Assembly: GCA_020063545.1 (NCBI GenBank)
Contig: JAGUUF010000184.1
Span: forward strand, 1-11,576
DNA length: 11,576 bases
Direction: 5' to 3'
Source of the DNA: Cytophagales bacterium
GTDB taxonomy: Bacteria; Bacteroidota; Bacteroidia; Cytophagales; Cyclobacteriaceae
Shown here: piece by piece, positions 5,738 through 11,576 of the stretch
How the letters are laid out: every line of letters begins with the position of its first letter
Position numbering within the stretch: position 1 is the first letter of the stretch
The notes under the pieces: generated by a model
What the model saw: only the letters and a program-made list of their open reading frames with translations
The model's database searches: none
Told to the model about the DNA's origin: nothing
Program-made: the position numbers and the translations under genes

Positions 5738-7558
5738 TCAGGCCTTTTGGATCTCGCTGAGTTTTCTGTACAGCCCGCTGTGCCGGATCAACTCATCATG
5801 GCGGCCCCGTTCCACAATGCGGCCGTTTTGGATAACAATAATTTCATCGGCATGTTGAATGGTGCTCAGCCTATGGGCAATAACCAGCGATGTCCGGTTC
5901 TTCATCAGGTTAGTCAAGGCATCCTGCACCAGCCGCTCCGATTCAGAATCGAGCGCTGATGTGGCTTCATCCAGAATCAGGATGGGCGGGTTTTTAAGCA
6001 CAGCCCGCGCTATGGCGATGCGCTGGCGTTGCCCGCCCGATAGCCGGGAGCCGCGTTCGCCAATAAAGGTCTGGTAACCATTTTCGGTCGCGGTAATAAA
6101 GTCGTGCGCATTGGCTACTTTGGCCGCATTCATTACATCCTGCTCATCTACGTTGGGCATGCCAAAGGCAATGTTGTTAAAGATGGTGTCATTGAAAAGG
6201 ATGGATTCCTGTGTTACCACGCCAATCAGTTTACGCAGCGATTCCAAATCGTAATCGCGCAGGTCAACACCATCAAGCAATACTGCGCCTTCGGTAGGAT
6301 CGTAAAACCGGGGCACCAAATCGGCCAGTGTTGACTTGCCTCCACCGGATGGCCCGACAAGCGCGATGGTTTTCCCTTTTTCAATTTTTAGTGAAATGTT
6401 TTTGAGCACGGGCTCTTTTTCGTACGCAAAACTTACGTTGCTGAACTCAATGCAATTCTTAAACTCGTTCACCGGCAAGGCACCGGGCTTGTTCTGAATG
6501 GCCGGCTCCATGTCCATTACCGAAAAAATACGTTCGGCAGCGACCGTTCCTTTTTGAAGCGAGGTAATACCGTTGGAAAAGTTTTTTGCGGGCTGGATAA
6601 GCGAAGCGTAAAATGCGAGGAAACCCATAAACACCTCTGGTTTCAGCCCTTCGCCCGCCATTACCAACTGCCCACCGTAATACATGATAACGGCAACAAT
6701 GATAACACCCAGGAATTCAGACAGCGGAGACGAGAGTTCGTTCTTCCGGGAAATTGACAGGTTTACCCTTCGGTGGTAGGATGTTTCATCATCAATCTTT
6801 TTTAAAATGAAATCGCGTGCATTAAATGCCTTAATAACCCGCATGCCGCTAAACGTTTCATCCAGTATGTTTACAATCCTTCCCATGGCCTCCTGGCTTT
6901 GCTTGGCTTTTCTGCGCAGCCGCTTAATGATTTCGGCCACAATACCACCCGTTACCGGAAGCAAAATGAGCGTAAACAAGGTTAGTTTAACCGAGATGAC
7001 AAAGAGGATAATAAAATAAACGATGATGGTTATCGGTTCCTTCAAAACACTTTTCAGGCTGTTTACAACGGCAACCTCAACTTCGCCAACATCGTTGGTA
7101 AACCGGGAAATCAAATCGCCTTTGCGCTGGTGATTAAAATACCCGATGTGCAGGCGCGACACATTGCTGAAAAGACGGACACGCATCTGCTTTACGATAT
7201 CCACTTTAATGCGCGAGGCCGTCATCCGCTCCAGGTACCGGAACAGGTTGGCCAGAAAAACTGCGGCCACAATGAGGATGCAAACGAACAACAAGGCATT
7301 GATGCGGCCTTGTTCGGCAATAACTCTGGCAAATTGGTACTTGAATAAAGAAGTAACATACCCAACTGAAACCGATGGTTCGGGCGGGGCGGGTACTGAA
7401 GCGGTTACCCCTTGTGTAAACAATACTTCAAGCATCGGCATTATTAATCCCAGGTAGGAAGCACTGAACAATACACCCAGAATTGAATAGATAAAAAACT
7501 GGATAAGCCGGGGTACAATATTCGGTGCGTATCGTAAAATCCGGAAGTAAATCTTCAT
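5738..7558 (-). CDS. ABC exporter, fused permease and ATPase, MsbA-like
   Basis: This is a half-transporter of 606 residues that should work as a homodimer in the inner membrane. An N-terminal six-helix exporter domain (about 1-335) is followed by the nucleotide-binding domain (about 368-606). In the latter I see Walker A GPSGGGKST at 402-410, Q-loop Gln450, signature LSGGQ at 506-510, Walker B ILILDE at 526-531, the D-loop SALD, and switch His562 in IAHRLST. Length and motifs match lipid A/multidrug exporters of the MsbA type, which flip lipid-linked molecules across the inner membrane, but the real substrate cannot be read from the sequence. The segment between helices 1 and 2 (about 46-75) is long and proline-rich (ASVPAPPEPSVS), which would add an extracytoplasmic loop. 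The start lies 3 bases after the stop of the RemB/Wzi-like barrel gene, so the two are co-expressed; this favours an envelope lipid or glycan substrate over drug efflux (inference). Confidence 0.9.
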   Translation of the reverse strand: MKIYFRILRYAPNIVPRLIQFFIYSILGVLFSASYLGLIMPMLEVLFTQGVTASVPAPPEPSVSVGYVTSLFKYQFARVIAEQGRINALLFVCILIVAAVFLANLFRYLERMTASRIKVDIVKQMRVRLFSNVSRLHIGYFNHQRKGDLISRFTNDVGEVEVAVVNSLKSVLKEPITIIVYFIILFVISVKLTLFTLILLPVTGGIVAEIIKRLRRKAKQSQEAMGRIVNILDETFSGMRVIKAFNARDFILKKIDDETSYHRRVNLSISRKNELSSPLSEFLGVIIVAVIMYYGGQLVMAGEGLKPEVFMGFLAFYASLIQPAKNFSNGITSLQKGTVAAERIFSVMDMEPAIQNKPGALPVNEFKNCIEFSNVSFAYEKEPVLKNISLKIEKGKTIALVGPSGGGKSTLADLVPRFYDPTEGAVLLDGVDLRDYDLESLRKLIGVVTQESILFNDTIFNNIAFGMPNVDEQDVMNAAKVANAHDFITATENGYQTFIGERGSRLSGGQRQRIAIARAVLKNPPILILDEATSALDSESERLVQDALTNLMKNRTSLVIAHRLSTIQHADEIIVIQNGRIVERGRHDELIRHSGLYRKLSEIQKA

Positions 7559-7561
7559 GGA

Positions 7562-9274
7562 TCAGAATTCGTAAAGCCGTTGCGGGATATTCCAGCGCAA
7601 AGCTAACGAAGTTATGGTTGAGTTGTTGTTGTAAAATTCAAGGTCGCTCTTGCTCTGTCTGATGGTTACGTTGAGGTCGATAAACAGGTTGTGCTTCAGC
7701 ATCCACGAAGCCGACAACCCGGCAAATGTAATATCATTGCGAAAACCCTGTCCAATGCTGTTTCCGAAGTCTTTGTCAGCCGTTCCGTTATTCCGGGTTG
7801 AATTGTCTTTAAGGATATCGCTACCAAAGTTAAGCCCGGTTGAGTCCCGACCGGTTTTGGTAAGAATTAATTTCCCGGCAAGTTGCAGGCGCGGCAGCGG
7901 TTGATAGCGCACAATGCCGGCCACTTCGGTGAAATTTGATCCCAGCGGATGGCCCAGCGACTGCCGATAGTGGGAGTAGTTTCCATAGAGCGTGTTGTGC
8001 GAATACGTGTAGGGGCGCACGATGTTCGTCTCGGCCTGAAGATCAAGGTTATCAACACCCAATGCATTAATGTATTTGATGCCCGCCTGTATGCCAAACT
8101 TATTTGCCCACCAGCCGTTGCCTGCTTTAATGTTTTCAAGTACAAACTCATCGAGTACAAACTGGCCGTACAATTGAATACCGGTGTGAATATTCCATTT
8201 AAAATCCATTCCGAGAATAACATTATCGCTGCTACCGTTTTGTTGTTCGATGGCACGGTAAAAGATAACAGGGTTAAGGTAGTCCAGCCGGAATGCTGTT
8301 GAGCCCGTGGAGTCATCGGCACTGAACACTACCGACTCAAAAATTCCAAGGTTAAAATTTTTACCGATGTTGATGCTCAAGTGGTGAAGGGCCGTAAATT
8401 TTTGCGGGTATCCCCCGCTTACTGATTTCAGTCCGCCCGTATCACCCCGGACATCTCCGGTCATCTGAAACGTACTGAAGAAATAATTCAGTTTCCACAC
8501 CTTAACATTACCTTTTACAAACCAGGCTGGCGGAGAAAAATCTGAAAAGATCAGCGAGCGGTACCCATTGCCGATAAAAAACCTGTCGTGCCCGAACTGC
8601 AGGTTAATGTGCCGGGTGGCTTCGAAGGTGATGTAGCCCCGGGCCTGCAGAAAATCAAAGCCTTGATCGTCCTTAAACGTTTTCCAAAATCCTTCATGTG
8701 GAATGACGGGATGTTTGTTCAGCGAATCGGCAACAAAATCGGTAACATAGGCGGGCAGTCGCACCTGGTTATCGGTAAGGTAGCTGTAAAAGCCAACTTT
8801 TTTGTCAATCATACCACGTACTTCAACCCCCCGTGTATTGACAAAAAGCATATCATCCGTACGCGAATCTATACCGGCACCTGCATACAGCACCGGGTTA
8901 ACGTGCAGGTCCAGAGCCGGCTCATCAACATAATAAAAGTCGGATTGTACCTTATAGATGTGCTTCAAAAAAGGCTTCCGGCTGGTGTTGGTTTCAGGGC
9001 GCGCAAACTCCCAATTATCGTTACGGTAAAAATCGCGATTAAAAACATCAGCTTTCGAAACAAATCCTTTCAGAACTGTTACGGTGTCCACATAAGCGGC
9101 AATGTCAGACCGCTTGTAGGGTTTTACCGTGGTAAACAACTGGGGTAACACCCGCCCGGTTCGGATTTCATACCGGTCAATAGCGTGGTAGTAGGTTTCA
9201 TTCAAAGGGGCATAGCTGCTTTGAGCGAAAACCGAAAGGGGGGCCATGCAGGCAAAAAGGAGGCGCAAATTCAT
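7562..9274 (-). CDS. RemB/Wzi-like outer-membrane beta-barrel protein
   Basis: The 570-residue protein has a signal peptide (MNLRLLFACMAPLSVFA, likely cut before Gln18) and then a long series of alternating beta strands ending in a terminal Phe, as expected for an outer-membrane barrel. Its pattern fits the capsule-assembly Wzi family and the Bacteroidota RemB gliding-related proteins: IGNGYRS at 234-240, DYLNPVIFYR at 331-340, YGQFVLDEF at 369-377, ETNIVRPYTYSH at 415-426, SHYRQSLGHPLG at 434-445. Wzi binds capsular polysaccharide at the cell surface; RemB affects gliding in Flavobacterium. I cannot choose between these roles, and no gld/spr genes or capsule cluster are present here. The frame is open 17 codons further up to a TTG, but only ATG 9274 gives a proper signal peptide. 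It is the first gene of the long minus-strand unit, 3 bases ahead of the ABC exporter. Confidence 0.82.
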   Translation of the reverse strand: MNLRLLFACMAPLSVFAQSSYAPLNETYYHAIDRYEIRTGRVLPQLFTTVKPYKRSDIAAYVDTVTVLKGFVSKADVFNRDFYRNDNWEFARPETNTSRKPFLKHIYKVQSDFYYVDEPALDLHVNPVLYAGAGIDSRTDDMLFVNTRGVEVRGMIDKKVGFYSYLTDNQVRLPAYVTDFVADSLNKHPVIPHEGFWKTFKDDQGFDFLQARGYITFEATRHINLQFGHDRFFIGNGYRSLIFSDFSPPAWFVKGNVKVWKLNYFFSTFQMTGDVRGDTGGLKSVSGGYPQKFTALHHLSINIGKNFNLGIFESVVFSADDSTGSTAFRLDYLNPVIFYRAIEQQNGSSDNVILGMDFKWNIHTGIQLYGQFVLDEFVLENIKAGNGWWANKFGIQAGIKYINALGVDNLDLQAETNIVRPYTYSHNTLYGNYSHYRQSLGHPLGSNFTEVAGIVRYQPLPRLQLAGKLILTKTGRDSTGLNFGSDILKDNSTRNNGTADKDFGNSIGQGFRNDITFAGLSASWMLKHNLFIDLNVTIRQSKSDLEFYNNNSTITSLALRWNIPQRLYEF

Positions 9275-9295
9275 TAAAAACCGAACGAATTTGAG

Positions 9296-9326
9296 CAAAA
9301 TACACAGGTTCTTTGGTTGTCCCAAA
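9296..9326 (-). promoter_or_regulatory. Possible promoter of the RemB/Wzi-like gene
   Basis: On the minus strand TTTG (9326-9323) is followed after 20 bases by TATTTTG (9302-9296). The second box is one base shorter than the TAnnTTTG consensus, so the match is imperfect. Position is right: a transcript starting near 9291 would leave a leader of about 17 bases before ATG 9274. Confidence 0.35.
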
Positions 9327-9342
9327 AAAGCCCGGCAGCGGC

Positions 9343-9372
9343 TTGAATTTCCTTATCTAACGCTTATCTTTG
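9343..9372 (+). promoter_or_regulatory. Bacteroidota-type promoter of rpmE2
   Basis: TTG at 9343-9345 is followed after 19 bases by TATCTTTG at 9365-9372, a full match to the -7 consensus with good spacing. The predicted start near 9377 gives a leader of about 30 bases before ATG 9407. It lies back to back with the possible promoter of the barrel gene, so the two units share a 132-base divergent control region (9275-9406). Confidence 0.75.
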
Positions 9373-9406
9373 CAGTCCCTTTTAAAGAAAAACGACACGA
9401 AACGCG

Positions 9407-9655
9407 ATGAAAAAGGACATTCACCCAGATTACCAGGAAGTTGTATTTTACGATACATCAAGCGATTACAAGTTTTTGACACGCTCAACCCTTAAATCAA
9501 AAGAAAAGATTAAGTGGGAAGACGGCAAAGAGTACCCGTTGGTGAAGATTGAAGTGAGCTCGGCCTCGCACCCCTTCTTTACCGGCAAAAAACTGTTTGT
9601 GGATACAGCCGGCCGTGTGGAGAAATTCCAGAAAAAATATCAAAAGAAATCTTAA
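9407..9655 (+). CDS. rpmE2: Ribosomal protein bL31, type B (zinc-independent)
   Basis: The 82-residue product begins MKKDIHPDYQEVVFYDTSSDY and holds the type B hallmarks: the longer insert WEDGKEYPLVKIEVSSASHPFFTGKK and the C-terminal RVEKFQKKY. None of the cysteines of the zinc-binding type A form are present; the protein contains no Cys at all. bL31 bridges the small and large ribosomal subunits at the central protuberance. In bacteria that have both forms, type B replaces type A under zinc limitation through Zur. Here I see no Zur-like palindrome, and Bacteroidota often use type B as the main copy, so constitutive expression is more likely. It forms its own transcription unit, with a promoter upstream and a strong terminator downstream. 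Confidence 0.95.
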   Translation: MKKDIHPDYQEVVFYDTSSDYKFLTRSTLKSKEKIKWEDGKEYPLVKIEVSSASHPFFTGKKLFVDTAGRVEKFQKKYQKKS

Positions 9656-9677
9656 TTACTTCTTCTTATATGCTTAG

Positions 9678-9706
9678 ACCCTGGCGGTTCCCGCCAGGGT
9701 TTTTTT
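9678..9706 (+). terminator. Rho-independent terminator of rpmE2
   Basis: ACCCTGGCGG (9678-9687) pairs perfectly with CCGCCAGGGT (9691-9700) around a TTC loop, and a run of seven T (9700-9706) follows. It begins 22 bases after the rpmE2 stop and isolates this gene from glmU downstream. Confidence 0.93.
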
Positions 9707-9749
9707 ATGCCCGGCCATTGGCAAAATTCACATTGTACCGTCATAGGTC

Positions 9750-9757
9750 TATATTTA
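9750..9757 (+). promoter_or_regulatory. Weak -7-like box just upstream of the GlmU gene
   Basis: TATATTTA differs from TAnnTTTG only in its last base and ends 4 bases before ATG 9762. No TTTG or TTG sits at the usual 18-20 base distance: the TTG at 9733-9735 is too near and that at 9718-9720 too far. A promoter is needed between the terminator and this gene, and only 55 bases are available, so this is the best candidate. Confidence 0.35.
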
Positions 9758-9761
9758 CCCC

Positions 9762-10949
9762 ATGAACGTGATCCTGTTCGATGATGCGGCCATCCGGCTA
9801 AACCTGTTGCCGTTTACATTTACCCGGCCGGTTTCAAAAATCCGCGTAGGCATTTTAACCATTGCCGAAAAGTGGGAACGAGCGCTGAATGCCGGGGCAT
9901 CGTACCTCACGCAGGATTACCTCTCAAAAAAATATCCACTTACCCAGGCTGCCGATAACCTGATGCTCAATGCGGCCGTTTGCCCCGACCCTTCCCTGCT
10001 TGCGGAAGTGACCCGGTTGCAGCATGGCGAAGGGCTAAAAAAAGATGATCGTGTTCTGGCTTTCCGGTCAGCACAGCCTTCGTTGCCAACCGTGTCGTCT
10101 ATCCGTTTTTTACCTTACACACCCGATGTTACGGTAATTGATCAGCCCTGGAAAATTTTTCAACACAATTCGGCTGAGCTAAAGCGTGATTTCCAGTTGC
10201 TGACTACCGGACGAAAAAGTGAACCGGTTTCGGATATCCACACCAAAGTTTACAACCAATCGAATATCTTTCTTGAAAGTGGGGTACACATCCGCGCTGC
10301 AGTGTTAAATGCTGAAGACGGACCCATTTACCTGGGCAAAAATTCCGTTGTGCAGGAAGGCGCACTGATTAAAGGGCCGTTTGCATTGGGCGAAGGTTCG
10401 CACGTGAATATGGGCGCTAAAATTCGTGGCGACAGTACCATTGGCCCCTATTGTAAAGTGGGAGGAGAAATAAGCAACTCGGTTATCTTCGGGTACTCCA
10501 ACAAAGCGCACGATGGCTTTCTTGGTAATTCCGTAATTGGCGAATGGTGCAACCTGGGAGCCGATACCAACACATCCAACCTGAAGAACAATTACGAAAA
10601 TGTAAAACTATGGAGTTATGCCAAAGGAGGTTTTGCAAACACCGGGCTGCAATTCTGCGGACTGATGATGGGCGACCACAGCAAGTGCGGCATCAACACC
10701 ATGTTTAACACCGGAACCGTAGTTGGCGTATCGGCCAATATTTTTGGCGATGGTTTTCCGCGCAACTTTATTCCCTCGTTTGCGTGGGGTGGTGCCAGCG
10801 GCTTCACAACGTTTCAACTTGCAAAAGCTTTTGAAACAGCAGAAAAAGTAATGGCCCGCAGAGGAAAAGAATTAAACGAGCTTGAAAAAAGTATTTTACA
10901 AACCATTTTTAACGAAACGGCCGTAAACCGCATCTGGGAGAAGAAATGA
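9762..10949 (+). CDS. Bacteroidota-type alternative GlmU (UDP-GlcNAc pyrophosphorylase/acetyltransferase)
   Basis: The 395-residue protein matches the alternative GlmU family found in Bacteroidota (TIGR03991 type). It is thought to make UDP-N-acetylglucosamine, the precursor of peptidoglycan and lipid A, from glucosamine 1-phosphate in the cytoplasm. The N-terminal part (1-150: MNVILFDDAAIRLNLLPFTFTRPVSKIRVGILTI) lacks the classical GXGTRM nucleotidyltransferase loop, as is normal for this group. From about 170 to 335 there is a left-handed beta-helix with hexapeptide-like repeats (IYLGKNSVVQEGALIKGPFALGEGSHV). KAHDGFLGNSVIGEWCNLGADTNTSNL lines up with the acetyltransferase core of E. coli GlmU, placing His250 at the catalytic base (E. 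coli His363). The GTG-free ATG at 9762 starts the family N-terminus exactly. Its stop overlaps the start of holB (ATGA), so the two are translated together. Confidence 0.88.
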   Translation: MNVILFDDAAIRLNLLPFTFTRPVSKIRVGILTIAEKWERALNAGASYLTQDYLSKKYPLTQAADNLMLNAAVCPDPSLLAEVTRLQHGEGLKKDDRVLAFRSAQPSLPTVSSIRFLPYTPDVTVIDQPWKIFQHNSAELKRDFQLLTTGRKSEPVSDIHTKVYNQSNIFLESGVHIRAAVLNAEDGPIYLGKNSVVQEGALIKGPFALGEGSHVNMGAKIRGDSTIGPYCKVGGEISNSVIFGYSNKAHDGFLGNSVIGEWCNLGADTNTSNLKNNYENVKLWSYAKGGFANTGLQFCGLMMGDHSKCGINTMFNTGTVVGVSANIFGDGFPRNFIPSFAWGGASGFTTFQLAKAFETAEKVMARRGKELNELEKSILQTIFNETAVNRIWEKK

Positions 10950-11576
10950 AATTTGAATCCACTCCGGGTCTTACCGCTACAAAAAAACTTTTAGTTAACA
11001 GCCTCCGCAACGGCCACATGGCACATGCCCAGTTGTTTGCCGGCCAGCCCGGTTCGCTGGTATTACCATTGGCCCTTGCCTACGCCACCTACCTGCATTG
11101 CGAGGCCAAAAGCGATGACGCCTGCGGAACGTGCGCGGCATGCTCCAAAAGCCTGAAGCACATTCACCCCGATACACATTTTGTTTACCCGGTAGGGAAC
11201 ATGAGGGGATCAAAGGAAATAAAAGGTTCAAGCGATGATGACACCCTAAAAGCCGAACTGCGTAAACGATGGCGGAGTTTTTTGCTCGAACAACCTTTCG
11301 GAACACTGGATGACTGGGCTGCATATTACGGAGGAGAAGACAAACAGCCGATTATTACAACCGAAGAAAGTCGGGAATTGATCCAAACACTTTCACTAAG
11401 GCCGTTCGAAAGCAGGTACAAGGTGGTTATCATCTGGCACCCTGAACTGATGCATGCCGCTGCGGCCAACAGCATGTTAAAAATACTGGAGGAGCCGCCC
11501 TCGCATACCTATTTTATCCTGGCAACCAACGCCAGCGATAAACTGCTGCCCACCATCCTGTCGCGCACACAACCGG
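10946..11576 (+). CDS. holB: DNA polymerase III delta prime subunit, 5' part
   Basis: This frame starts at the ATG overlapping the glmU stop and stays open to the window edge (210 residues visible). It has the layout of a clamp-loader AAA+ subunit of the HolB/DnaX group: MAHAQLFAGQPGS in the place of Walker A, but without the GKT residues, so it should not bind ATP, as in delta prime; a four-cysteine zinc module at Cys52, Cys60, Cys63 and Cys66; NSMLKILEEPPSHTYFILATN at 175-195; and the SR of the SRC-like motif at 206-207. Delta prime is the stator of the clamp loader that puts the beta clamp on DNA. About 50 residues rich in charged and aromatic amino acids (86-135) lie between the zinc module and ITTEESRELIQTLS, longer than in E. 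coli. The C-terminal collar domain is outside the window. Confidence 0.88.
   Translation, partial: MKFESTPGLTATKKLLVNSLRNGHMAHAQLFAGQPGSLVLPLALAYATYLHCEAKSDDACGTCAACSKSLKHIHPDTHFVYPVGNMRGSKEIKGSSDDDTLKAELRKRWRSFLLEQPFGTLDDWAAYYGGEDKQPIITTEESRELIQTLSLRPFESRYKVVIIWHPELMHAAAANSMLKILEEPPSHTYFILATNASDKLLPTILSRTQP

Noticed and set aside
8588..9148. Plus-strand open frame of 186 codons opposite the barrel gene
   Set aside because: It is a long shadow frame; the minus strand carries a signal peptide and family motifs, and the plus frame lacks any recognised motif or start signal.
9275..9325. N-terminal extension of the barrel protein to a TTG at 9325
   Set aside because: It would put 17 residues before the signal peptide and overlap the likely promoter. 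ATG 9274 gives a standard signal sequence.
10995..11324. Minus-strand open frame of 109 codons
   Set aside because: It lies opposite holB, which has clear clamp-loader motifs and a zinc-cysteine set on the plus strand. The minus-strand product shows no domain character.
1..11576. A defence island, mobile element or CRISPR-type system
   Set aside because: No transposase, integrase, nuclease-toxin pair, terminal repeat, direct repeat array or abrupt change in composition was found. Gene content is housekeeping and envelope related.

Overview
The window looks like ordinary chromosome from a member of the Bacteroidota, probably a Cytophagales-type organism. The reasons are TTG/TTTG...TAnnTTTG promoter pairs instead of -35/-10 boxes, few clear Shine-Dalgarno sites, a Bacteroidota-type alternative GlmU, a RemB/Wzi-like outer-membrane barrel, a lipoprotein with an acidic stretch after its cysteine, and DUF4199 and type B L31 genes. 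GC content is mid-range by eye. I see no insertion sequence, phage gene, CRISPR array, tRNA or rRNA, and no gap above 300 bases without a gene.

Left part (1-2621). The 3' part of a SpoU/TrmH RNA methyltransferase gene is followed by a surface-type lipoprotein with a TIM-barrel glycosidase look, both on +. A minus-strand pair, DUF4199 membrane protein then DUF1801 protein, converges on the lipoprotein gene with only 3 bases between the stop codons. A 179-base gap (2622-2800) follows, in which I recognise nothing firm.

Centre (2801-9274), all minus strand. In transcription order: RemB/Wzi-like outer-membrane barrel, MsbA-like ABC exporter, a small two-helix membrane protein with a coiled-coil tail, GmhA (sedoheptulose-7-phosphate isomerase), ComM/YifB AAA+ ATPase, and a membrane-anchored LuxR-type regulator. 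Most junctions are 2 to 7 bases, so this is probably one long transcript. A good internal promoter at 5698-5727 lets the last four genes be expressed apart from the first two. The first four genes fit an envelope or surface-glycan theme (heptose precursor, lipid or glycolipid export, outer-membrane barrel); ComM and the regulator are attached to it.

Right part (9275-11576), plus strand. A divergent promoter region of 132 bases separates the barrel gene from rpmE2, which is a self-contained unit with a promoter and a perfect 10-bp-stem terminator. Then come an alternative GlmU (UDP-GlcNAc synthesis) and, overlapping it by ATGA, the start of holB (DNA polymerase III delta prime), cut by the window edge.

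I did not find a convincing new multi-gene system. The items most worth a second look are the small membrane protein ahead of gmhA, the ComM plus membrane LuxR pair, the Gln-to-His change at a GmhA metal-ligand position, and the -7-like boxes placed exactly 4 bases before two start codons, which suggest leaderless transcripts.
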